Positions 1 through 10,000 of a stretch of 22,190 nt of DNA are shown here, one piece after another; position 1 is the stretch's first letter, and each line of letters begins with the position of its first letter. Origin of the DNA: Reticulitermes lucifugus (lineage: Eukaryota; Arthropoda; Insecta; Blattodea; Rhinotermitidae); the NCBI GenBank assembly GCA_026260175.1, contig JAKCWW010004126.1, positions 20,875 through 43,064 of the forward strand. Reading direction: 5' to 3'. The notes below the pieces were generated by a model. It searched no databases. It worked only from the letters and a program-made list of their open reading frames with translations, and was not told where the DNA came from. The translations under genes were made by a program, and so were the position numbers.

Positions 1-106
1 CCATAGTACGACTGAAAGGATTATGTCAATGAAAAATTCCAATGACACCATCGGGAATCGAACTCCGACCTTCCGGCTTGTAGCGCAGTGCCACCGCGTG
101 CCCCCT
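1..106 (-). mobile_element. SINE family A head, cut by the left window edge
   Basis: Positions 22-106 repeat the head of the SINE at 12956-13276: shared words include gtcaatgaaaaattcca, accttccggctt and gcgtgccccc. The B box on the minus strand is ggagttcgattcc. The A box area is shortened (agcgcagtgccacc lacks the part reading tcaaccaactg). The body and tail would lie to the left of the window. Confidence 0.8.
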
Positions 107-729
107 GAATGAAAACATAGCTTATTTTATTTCTCACTCGACCGGTAAGCGCCGGCCCGACGCTCTAGTGAGTTTTTATTAGACTTTCTAAAGGTTATCA
201 TCACTGCGATCGTTTGTCTAGCTCCCGTCATCGACTGTTAAAACTCCCCGACATGCGGCGTACGACGCAACTCTGGCAGAGCGTCGGACGGAGCGTTGAG
301 CCGGCGTTTATCGGTCAAGCAGGAAACAAACACCCTATATCTAACGTCTTACACTTATTACTATATATTTCAGTTACACAAAACGATTATTGTGAAAATT
401 CTTACACCTGCGAGTTTTAAGGTTCTCGCAGTGGTGTAGATAAGGACGCCGTTCTTAGGGCAATCGGATCACGACGTTTCGAGGACAGTCCCAGCATTCT
501 TGAAGGGACTAACAGAAACCACGAGAATGCTAAGCCCGTCTCAAAGCCAACGTTTGAATGCGGACACGACGGAGAATTGATTTACCGCCACCCTTTGCCT
601 GCATTTATCCAGCAACTTCCAATAGCCTACAAAGACCTCCAATGATATTTCTTTATTCAAGGAGACTGAACTCCGGTGAGGGAAGAAGAGGTCAGCTGTA
701 TTTAGAGCAGTACTTATACAACATTTGCA

Positions 730-783
730 TTCCCCTCAGCACAGCCTGTAGGTGGCAAGAGGGGGGTATTCACCTGAGGGGAA
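730..783. repeat. 10-bp perfect inverted repeat
   Basis: TTCCCCTCAG (730-739) and CTGAGGGGAA (774-783) with a 34-base spacer that includes a G run. No role can be assigned. Confidence 0.6.
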
Positions 784-1191
784 GACGCTTAACCGCTCGT
801 AGGAGTACGTAGATCGAATACAGTACACACTGGTATGGAGGAGAAAGAAAATTACAGTACGGTATAAATCAATACAACTGACTAGGTCTAGGTTTGCTCA
901 ATACACATTCCTTTTATCACCACACGGATTGATTTCAATGTTGATTTAGTAAATTTATTCTAACCTACTCAAATAAGCTTCCCTTACACTACCTTCCGTT
1001 TCATTACTATCACGTGACAGGGAAGTTACAATAATTGCAGGATATTCTTCTTAGAACCGATCACAGTGAGCATCACGATGTTACTTCAAGCTAGTCGATC
1101 TGCGAGGTAATCGAAAGGCTACCACAAACATTCCATTACTCCACCCACACCTTCATCATCTTAAATCATCTGTCGTAGAAGTGTTGAATAT

Positions 1192-1219
1192 ATATGGATA
1201 TATAAACCTGTATCCATAT
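1192..1219. repeat. 9-bp inverted repeat in AT-rich DNA
   Basis: ATATGGATA (1192-1200) and TATCCATAT (1211-1219) around a ten-base loop. In AT-rich sequence this may be chance. Confidence 0.4.
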
Positions 1220-2097
1220 GTATCTCCCTACATATAATACCCTTGTGTGAGTGAATAAATGAGCGACACCCTGATTCCTTGCAAGGCACACGCGGAGGCC
1301 GAAGAAACATTTGAGCATCGAGCAAAAATTACACCACAGGGCAGATCGCAGCACTCCGTAAGATTAGATTGGCGCTTGTTTTGTTCTTCAGATAAAGAAA
1401 TGAACGCTTACTATCGATGGTTATAGTGTTTCGGTGGAGTTGCGCGTAGATATTATGGCGGTCCGTCATATGACCGACACGTAGCTAGCATACAGGCCAA
1501 TATAGAAATCAGAATTATATGCATCGTTTCGTAATAATTCGTCATAAACTATCACACCGTAACCTCTCAAGCCGAGTGGTTAATATTACGTATCGCCATG
1601 TTTAATACTAAATTCTCTGCATTTTGTCCGCGCAGTGTATCTATATGTTTCAGATGATTCCCACAGTTCACAGCGACTGTTGTACTTTACAGCATTAACC
1701 GATTGGTTGTACACGTAATAACTGACGCACAATGTGCTAGCTGTGAGGTAACAACTCAACCTTTCTGTACAACGTAGATTAATTTTAGTCTCCGAAGGGT
1801 AAAAAGCGTTTAGTTTCGATAATAATTTATAATTGCAGTCTAAAGTGGCACCGACACTGGCTGAAATTATGTAGGCAAGTAAATATTAAAAAAAAAAGTA
1901 CAAATACGTTAATGTAACTGTTGCTGTAATGTAGAACAATAAAATGCCGGTTGCCTAAAATCAAATGGATCACCGGGGCCAGGAATTTGAGATTTTGTAC
2001 GTCATAAACACAACCCACATACAAATACAACCATTATAAATAGGACACAGACAAATTCTGTACTTAATAAGTTCTTCCCAATATATACTACTATTAC

Positions 2098-2121
2098 TAA
2101 TAATAATAATAATAATAATAA
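2098..2121. repeat. (TAA)8 microsatellite
   Basis: Eight uninterrupted TAA units, preceded by imperfect related triplets from about 2085. Confidence 0.95.
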
Positions 2122-3737
2122 TCTAACGTATTTACGGTTGAAAACAATTCGGATTTCCGACTCAAGCAGGTTTCTATCATGACTCACACCAAGCTGCTAA
2201 CACAAGAGTTACATTTTCCTGTCATTTTTTCCTTGCAAATTAATTTACCTAACTGTAACAATATTTGTAAGGCTGGATGTTTCTGCAACAGCAAACAGCC
2301 TTCACAATTCCGCCTGTAACTTCTTGCTTTCTTGCCGTCACCGATATTTTCGCTGAAGTAAAGACGAACTCAAAACCGTGTCTGCCGTACAAATTCCTGA
2401 AATACCAAAGGGATTGGTGAGCGCTCTATAGCACTGCCGATCAATGAGAAGTCCAAAGCGCAGCTATATGTGCAGTGGATATTAAAAGAAAAAGGATACG
2501 AGAACACGCACCTTGTTTTTGTCTTGACTCCATCAACTACATTAACTCTTTATTATATATTTTGTGTACTAATATCTGCGTGTGTCAGAACAGATAAAAA
2601 GATATTGCAGATCAGGATAAAGAATAAAATACAGTCTAATGAATGAACGGACACAAAACGTGATTTACGTAAATACCTAACTACATGAAGAAAAACAATG
2701 AATACCTTATTATCGGACACAAGAAGCTGCTCTGTCAAGTAACCAACACACGCGTTTACTCAGTAACACCATCTGTACTTATCGGGTGCATCTCTTAATC
2801 TTTAACAAAAGAAATTCGCGCAATAAATGCAGAACTCACGGCATTGTCTTCCTACTCACAGTATCTTTGTTTCTGTTACATTAGTCATGTCACGGTAGGC
2901 TGGTTTCACCTCCTGTTTTGTCGTTTTCTACGCAAAATTTAGTGCCATATTTAAATCAATGGCTGTATGGCACGTGCGTTATAACTATGTGGTAGTACCC
3001 GGGACAACTTCAGTTGATTCAACATCTGAGGATATACCAGTCACTATCCTACAAATTTGGTTATTTTAAATACTGAAAACGAGCCATTTTCTCTCTTCGG
3101 TATATTGTTTAATAATATCAGTAAAATAAACTCTAGTTATCTTCAGAAATCAGGAAAAAAGTGATCGGTTTCTCAAAAATGAAAACCGCGTGTTTTTACG
3201 GAAATAAATGAAAAACAGAAGTCTATCTTATTCGTTAAAAATACCTTTACATGGAAATAAGAACACGACTAAGAGCCGTTCCCTACAACCAGATCCTTTA
3301 TTTTTCTAACCAGCAAAATCTACAATGTTTTCTGTTACCAGAGACACGATTGTTAGGTTAAATGTGTGAAAATCATTCCACGCAACATTTTTACCGATGA
3401 ACACCACGTCTAACCCCGTCGTCACAAACCGACAACACTCTGAAGCATGAAGTTAATCTAAACTGCATATGAAATTGCAAGTCCTATCTCACAAAAAAAT
3501 AAATTCCCTCTCCATTACAAGGACGAGCCGTTTAATGTTCTTTGGGAAAATAATCAATGTTTGTGAGAATCATACAAAATCCACAAATACACGCCGTGGC
3601 CAAAATGCATCCTTCTAAAGACAGAGCAAGTGGTACATACAGTTACCACCAAAATATAGGCTCCACTAATATCAGTAATCGAGGAACAATGGTATACCAA
3701 ACATCAAATTTGGAGTACATGTTTAATAAACACTCAC
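2122..3737. other. AT-rich stretch with no recognised feature
   Basis: Only short open frames with AT-driven composition are present. I saw no splice-bounded coding segment, RNA gene or repeat. If the CpG-rich block at 3738-4070 is a first exon, this would be its intron. Confidence 0.5.
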
Positions 3738-4070
3738 CTCAACAGCACAGGAAAGTCGAAGTAACAACAAACAACAGTTTATACGATATATCAACACAAA
3801 ACAGTCTTTGAGTTGCTCATCTATGAGGCGACATGCCGCATTCGACCTCCACTGGGTGACTGCGTGAGACTGACTGCAGGGCTGGCCCGTCAGTGCGCTG
3901 TAACCGCCTGGCAGCCGCAGGCAGCAGCGTGGGGGACTCGGTGGAGGCCGCGACATTCGCAAGGGCCTAATGCGTACTCTTTCACGAAGCACGTAGTCAC
4001 GTCACTTGATATCCGCCAGTCTTCCTTATTCGACATTAGGGTCGAGCGTACTGAAATTTCGACGTGAAAT
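3738..4070 (-). promoter_or_regulatory. CpG-rich block, possible promoter or first exon of an unknown minus-strand gene
   Basis: Between about 3815 and 4070 the sequence is clearly richer in G+C and CpG than its AT-rich surroundings. On the minus strand it runs into TTGAG|GTGAGTG (donor at 3737-3736), a near-consensus 5' splice site. The open frame over it (minus, 3723-3992) shows no family I recognise, so the exon may be non-coding. Any gene would extend toward and past position 1. It could equally be a worn repeat. Confidence 0.25.
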
Positions 4071-5424
4071 TTTGACAATTCTCGCCTCTAGCTATGATTT
4101 CCAAAGACAACCCTTCAGTTTAACTGTACATGTATATCATAGCCATAGAGGAATACTATGAAATCACACACTAAATACGCCGTAAATTTTAGAAGCTATT
4201 AGCTTGATACATGTCATCGGCAAACTGCATTTTAAAGCACTCCTGCAAAAATATATAGAAACGTCATCACACTTAAAATATCAATATATGGCCGCCATAA
4301 AGTTGATTACAACAAAATATAGTAACTTAAGCTCCCTCTTTAGAGTTCACAGTTCATCTGGGTCTTTCCAACTAAGTTGTGATCAGCACACAATCATTCA
4401 CCACAAAACGTACGATCAAAAATTACCGCTAAACACTCTGTGACAGTGGGCGCGAACGGGTTCGATCACAGGCCCGCCTATGTGTGATTACTGGTAGACA
4501 AAGTGTCAATGGACCACGAGTTCTCAGAGTACTTCGACTTTCCCCTGACGGTATTATTCCACCACTGCACCATACTCATGTTTCACTCACCTACTACCGA
4601 CGCTATACGAGTCTTAGCAACTGACGGCGTCGTTAAATACAACACGTCTACCTCCCTCGGTCGAGACATAAATTATGTCACAAGTGCCATGGCGACCCGC
4701 GCCGGAATTTGTCGAGGCGTGTAACTTGTACAGGAGCTCCTGCGAAGAAGGGTGTTATTAATTTACAATTTACAGCACAGCATTAGCAAAATACTATACA
4801 CGTGGTATACCACGTGCACTTGAAGCAAAGCACGAGACAAATGACACGTATATCGATTATGATGGGAATGCATACTGCCCTGCCATCTATGAACGGAACT
4901 TTCAAACGAGGTAAACAAGCCTCATATCCGTGCAGTTACATAGGGAAACGACTAAGCAATCCAACCCATAATACCAAAAATTAATACACTCAACGAAATG
5001 GTTTTCCATTCAGGAATTACTATCTCGGTGTACAGTGTACAACTGACTGCACCGATAGTGCATCAGCAACAAAGAGCTGTGACCAAATTTCTGGGAAAAT
5101 CGAGGCATTACTCTACAGCTATACAGATTTAAACATTCACTGGCAATTTTACAGGATCTTTTCACCTTCAGAGAAAACACAATTAACCATTTTCGGGGTT
5201 GCCACGTAAAGTCCCCTCAAAAAAGCAACCTTAGAAAAATGTATCACTCTATATCATACAATCTTTATTAACACAAATTTCATTCATCCCGTTTCCACTT
5301 CTTAACATGTTGAAACAACTAGCTCTCAAGAACTCCATGGTAAGAGCCACTTTGCTCGGATCCAGTGTATTTTCTGTACAGTAGCATCCAGCTTCACATT
5401 TCAAGGAAGTTTTTCAAACCCACT
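4071..5424. other. Unassigned stretch
   Basis: Apart from the E-box palindrome I see short open frames only. A B-box-like word, gggttcgatcac, occurs near 4459 without a matching A box. A frame at 4503-4724 ends in ATRAGICRGV and has no recognised family. Confidence 0.45.
4799..4816. promoter_or_regulatory. 18-bp perfect palindrome holding two E-boxes
   Basis: CACGTGGTATACCACGTG reads the same on both strands and contains two canonical CACGTG E-boxes whose centres are 12 bp apart. CACGTG is bound by bHLH factors (Myc/Max, USF, CLOCK/CYCLE type). No start of transcription is known nearby, so any regulatory role is inference. Confidence 0.4.
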
Positions 5425-5525
5425 GACCCTTCAAGGTGAAGGCAATACATTCTTTGAAAATGTCAGCAACCACTCACCCAGTGGCACAGCATCACATCCC
5501 ATATTGCCGGAACCCTTCACATTCC
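5425..5525 (+). repeat. Possible dispersed repeat fragment, NHSPSGTASHP reading
   Basis: One plus-strand frame reads FFENVSNHSPSGTASHP. I recall very similar peptide strings (NVGNHSPNDTASHPRRP) from many unrelated insect contigs, which points to an interspersed repeat and not a host exon. This rests on memory only. Confidence 0.3.
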
Positions 5526-5702
5526 TCCTTTGATCTGTCCTAGCCTGATTACAGGTTCAAAATCTTGATCCCAAAGTGTGTGTATTCGGCATCACTATGA
5601 ACTTCTGCATCTTGGTGGTTCTACATGACACCCCACTCCTAGTTCACACATAAGAAAACTTGCAAAATAAATCGCAGGTAGCTTCAAAAACCGGTAACCA
5701 AT

Positions 5703-6165
5703 GGATTTCTTGATCTGGAATTAATGTTTTCCTCAGATGAGGTATGTTTTACAGTAAACAGGAAGGTACACTGCCAGAATAACATACACTGGTATCTGGA
5801 AATCCCCATGCAGATCATTCAGGTCCCTTGCATGACCTTATACTTGGAGTCTGGTGTGTACTCAGTGTGCACAAAATTGAAGGGCTCATGTTTTTTCATG
5901 AAATAATAAATGCCTCACAGACTGTGATGACCTACATCTCCAGATTTTAATCTGTGTGATTACTATTAGTGGGAGGGCAAAGAAAGTTTCTGATTACAAT
6001 CCACTTTCTTATCCAAAAATGAAAGATACTATTCAAAGCGAAACTGCTAATATTTCAAGAGCAGAACTCTGTTGCATGTCAAGTGATATTTTCAGCAGGT
6101 GCAAGACCTGCTCAGAAACTGGAGATCTGCACTTTGAGACTCTTCTACAAAGTCAGATTAGTTGA
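5703..6165 (+). pseudogene. DDE (Tc1/mariner superfamily) transposase fossil downstream of APC7
   Basis: A degenerate transposase on the plus strand. GFLDLELMFSSDEVCF (5703-5750) is the first catalytic Asp region. HDLILGVWCVLSVHKIEG and FFHEII (about 5832-5910, shifted by one frame) match the GVWCA and GPIFF blocks. PTSPDFNLCDYY (about 5931-5966) is the third catalytic region. The C-terminus YNPLSYPKMKDTIQSE, then SRAELC and SETGDLHFETL, follows in another frame. The QDNA block with the second catalytic Asp is missing, deleted between about 5910 and 5931. At least two frameshifts and several stops are present. Confidence 0.75.
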
Positions 6166-6725
6166 ACTGAAGGGGAAAAACACACTCTACATCCAGCTCA
6201 TGCAAGCTTCCTATGGACTAAACTTCCATGACAACTGCTGTGATTAGGGACAAGATCAGAGGTACATAGTGAAGTTACCAACATTCTGAGGAATCGCAAT
6301 GGTAACTATTTACAAATCAACATGGCATAAACATCCTAGAAGGTTTGTATCTTCTGCAACACTACCATGAGAACCTCAAATCCCACATGTGTGAATGATG
6401 TTGGTAGGTTCAAGTCTGTCAAGTGCCTGCTTCTTCAGACAACGGAAGAAAGTGCAAACACATACATAACTTTTGTCTTGGGATTTAATTACGGCTCTCT
6501 GACACTGGATTCACCTGGGAACTGGATTCACACATGGGTTAAAAAGTAGTACTAAATTTAATTGAATTACATACTTTTTAATCAAAATTTAGGACAGTAA
6601 AACCAAAGAAGTTATGAAAATTAAATTACGAGATCCTGAGTGACAGTGACTCTTGTGGACTGCAACTATCATGTCACTAGTACACTACAGTCCATGCAGA
6701 TGTCACTGCAAGTAACTCCCTGTAT
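6166..6725. other. Unassigned stretch between the transposase fossil and the APC7 3' end
   Basis: No recognised coding sequence or repeat. It could include flanking DNA of the dead transposon on one side and post-transcript DNA of APC7 on the other. Confidence 0.5.
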
Positions 6726-6731
6726 TTTATT
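6726..6731 (-). terminator. Candidate poly(A) signal of APC7
   Basis: AATAAA on the minus strand, 278 bp past the APC7 stop codon, which would give a short 3' UTR. Other AATAAA hexamers occur farther away (for example near 5262 on the minus strand), so the true cleavage site is not fixed by sequence alone. Confidence 0.4.
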
Positions 6732-7008
6732 CCAGGATAAAATTTTAAAACATTACACAGCAATTTTAAACCGGCAAGGTAACTGGCAACCACATTTGAA
6801 TTCTTACATTTTGTTATTTTTTAAACAAAATCATCCAGAATCTGATGACAAAATTAACATAACGTGCCCAGAAACCTAAAAGCATATCACTGTGTTCACC
6901 ATGCAGGAGCTTGAACCACAAACAAATATTGTTAAACCATTCCAGTCTTCCTTACTCGATTAAGCTAGCACTGAATTCTTAATAAACAAGAAGCTAGTAT
7001 TGATATCC

Positions 7009-7077
7009 TCATTGGCTGTTCAGTTCAAGGTCCATGTCAGACCACACAGCTTCAGTCTCACTCTCGTCTGCTTCTCC
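7009..7077 (-). CDS. APC7: APC7 terminal coding exon 10 (residues 548-569, stop)
   Basis: The exon encodes [20 protein letters not shown], then SQ and TGA at 7009-7011. The SETEAVWSD core parallels the human SDSEAAQWAD tail, including the Trp, which is the main reason for the call. The acceptor is gtccattag|GGA after a T-rich tract, in phase 0, as exon 9 requires. It lies 2663 bp from exon 9. A downstream AATAAA at 6726-6731 is the nearest convincing poly(A) signal that I noticed. Confidence 0.85.
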   Translation of the reverse strand, partial: GEADESETEAVWSDMDLELNSQ

Positions 7078-10000
7078 CTAATGGACAAATTGAACAAAAC
7101 CACAATTGTTACCATAACACAATTAGAGTAAGACAACGAAGAATCACTCAGACCAACAAATATTACTGACAACATTACTTAAATATAAATATACAAGAAA
7201 CACTTTCTGTTTGTCTCGATTCTTCTATTAACCTGACATCCATAATATTTTTCTGCATTTTCTTTAAATGTCCAATAACTCTTCTCCATTTATGAGATGT
7301 CTCAAGATATCCTGACAATACTGTTAAAATTATTCGCACCTACAACTGTCCCTCTCATAATCCTGTTATTTACTGATTTATGCCAACTGCCCTTTCTCCT
7401 TGTATGGTCTCTTCTAGTCACAGTCAAAGGACCTTCTTAATATCTCTATTTGTGTTGCTGCATCGAGTCATTTTGTCTTGACACTGCCACCATTGTAGTT
7501 TCGTGGTTGGAATACAAGATTAGAATTCATTTAATTCTGGGTTCAATCGCAAGTACTGACACCATTGTCAAACATAAAAAATCCCAGTGTAATGCAAATA
7601 AATAACTACCAGTGGTAGCAGGGCTGAAGTATTGTGTATATTAAACAAAATTCAGAAAATGTATACTGTCAAACAAAACTGCAATGTCATAAATAGGCTT
7701 AGGACTATATGCATTTTGCATATTGCATATATAAAATAAAACTACATTTAAATTTTCACTTAGGGCCAGTCCCATAAGTAATGAAACATGCATTTCATTG
7801 TTTATTAAAGTGGCCCTAAGTAAAGTTTAATTGTAGTTTTATTTTACATATGCAATATGCAAAATGCATGAATCAAATATTGCTACAAATCTTAAAAGAA
7901 CTATTGTTATGTCACTCTAGTTTCAGATGTGCACCTGTTAAGTGGGACATACCAATACTATAGAGTCAAGTTTCACCATCATGGTGACCTTCATTTGCTG
8001 TACCTAATACTCAGTGTCCTTTATACAGAAACAAGAACTTGATAAATTTAAGAAAAACACATTCTATTTAATGGAAATAATTTGGGGGTAGAAGCAGTGC
8101 AGGAGCATAAGAAAAAAAAAAAATCATTGCCCTTAGACGACCTTCAGAATAACATGCAACACTACATAACTGCCATCAACTTTCACATTTGTTTTTCACA
8201 CGCTGTGCTTTCAAGCCCCATATTTCATTATCATATTCACATTTGTTTTTCACACGCTGTGCTTTCAAGCCCCATATTTCATTACCATGCATGAGTAATG
8301 TTAACATTATTCTAAAATATCATATCAACTTGACTCTAAAGACATAATTTTAATTCCACCAATCCTAACAGTGCTGACTTAATGATTCCACTTTCAATTA
8401 CTCGAGAAACCAAACAGATAGATTCAATTGATAACACGTGATAATAAGGGTTTAAAGATTAATATGTTGTTTGTAGTTTGTTCTATGATGATGTCATTAT
8501 CTCACGCTACATATCAGTGACGGTAGGATAAATGGTGATATATAAGCTGTGATTTCGCCAGTCCACTCCATGGACTCTAACAGCTGTGAGAACCTAATGC
8601 TTTCTACATTCATGACGTTTGTACATGATCAGACACCAGGGTTAAGGTTTACAAACAGAATAACTAACAATGGCAAACCCTTATTCCTGCACAACTTGCT
8701 TCCTCCAGATTACATTTCCTCGGGAATGAAATCCTGAACCTACAAATGTTGAGCGACGAGACATCAAGTCTTGTTACAGTTTCCTTCCTTTACGTATGAG
8801 GTGAGATTAGAAAATTCCCCAAAAATATTTTATTTCTCAAAGTTAACAGCATTTACATGCTATTCCCTTGTAAACCGATACAGTGAGCCCAGTGACTGTG
8901 TCATTATTAGAAACAGTCATAAATGTCCTCTGTTTGCAACTCTGCATGCAGACCATAACTGTTCTTGAATGAATCATGTTGATGCCATGAAATTTCCTTC
9001 CCTTCAGTGCCAACTTCAGTTTCAGAAAAACAAAAATATCATAGCGTGCTAGATGTGGGGAATGCAGAGGGAGTGGGGCAACAGTCAGGCCATTACTGGC
9101 CAGAAATTCCTGCACAGACAAAACAGAGTGAGCAAGGGGCACTGTCATGGTGGAGAAACCAATTTCCAGTATGCCACCTCTCAAGTTGTTTCTGTCATAC
9201 GTCTTCTTGTGGACATTACAGAATGTCTGAGTATAAATGTTGGTTCACAGTTACTCCCTGTGGAACAAATTCACGATGAACAATTCCATGCACTAAAAAA
9301 TATATCAGCATACATTTCACACTAGAACAAATATCTCTGGCCTTCTTGAGGCCAGAGATGATGGATTCTTCCACTGAGATGACAGTTTGTTTCTTTAACA
9401 CCTTGAATGTTTCTGTAAGAGTGTGCCTAATTTGAAGCAGAACCTGATGCATACTCTCTTGCTCTCTCTCCTCCCCACCCTTCTCCCTCTCCCCTGTAAA
9501 GTCTGCCATTTTCTGAAGGAGCAGACATCACAGTGGGCACCACGCAGTTACATTCCACAAGGTCTTATTTCATATTGATGCAGGCTAGAACTTTGAAATG
9601 GACAGCAAATGACTCAACAGATTCCACTCTACCTACATCTAGAAAATGAGGTCTATACTATCAGCATGTCATCTTGCATCCAGTCCAGAAACTTCCTGAT
9701 GACACCATGTATGTATGATTACAATAAGTCAACACAATACCTCATTTTCAGAATCAGCTATCCTCTCGTATGTAGTGTCACCCCCTTCTTCTTCTCCCAC
9801 TGTCATATAATATGAGGTATCTAATTTGCTTGAAGAATTATCTATCCTATGCATTCCTTCCAATGCTCGCCGGTTATTTGGATCCAAACTGTCAAAAAAT
9901 ACATCTCATTTAGTTTCATGCTGTAAGTACAGAGGTAATTTTCAAAGAAAAATATGGGAAATACTGATACATTAATTGCCCAAAAAGATACATAAATACG

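Larger units (their letters stand above)
107..2097. other. No gene assigned
   Basis: The first 800 bases are fairly CpG-rich and contain short open frames on the plus strand (214-420 and 558-812) without a recognised domain. The tail of the first (ISVTQNDYCENSYTCEF) looks familiar to me from other insect contigs and may mark a dispersed repeat. From 800 to 2097 the DNA is AT-rich, with only short open frames and the inverted repeats listed separately. Confidence 0.5.

Noticed and set aside
558-812. 84-codon plus-strand frame with many Arg and Pro
   Set aside because: Composition follows local GC content, there is no domain, and it crosses an inverted repeat. There is no support for a gene.
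1571-1583. gccgagtggttaa, like the A box of tRNA-Ser/Leu
   Set aside because: No B box at the right distance and no cloverleaf could be drawn, so it is not a tRNA gene.
4455-4470. B-box-like gggttcgatcac
   Set aside because: No matching A box upstream and no second copy. Not enough for a SINE or tRNA call.
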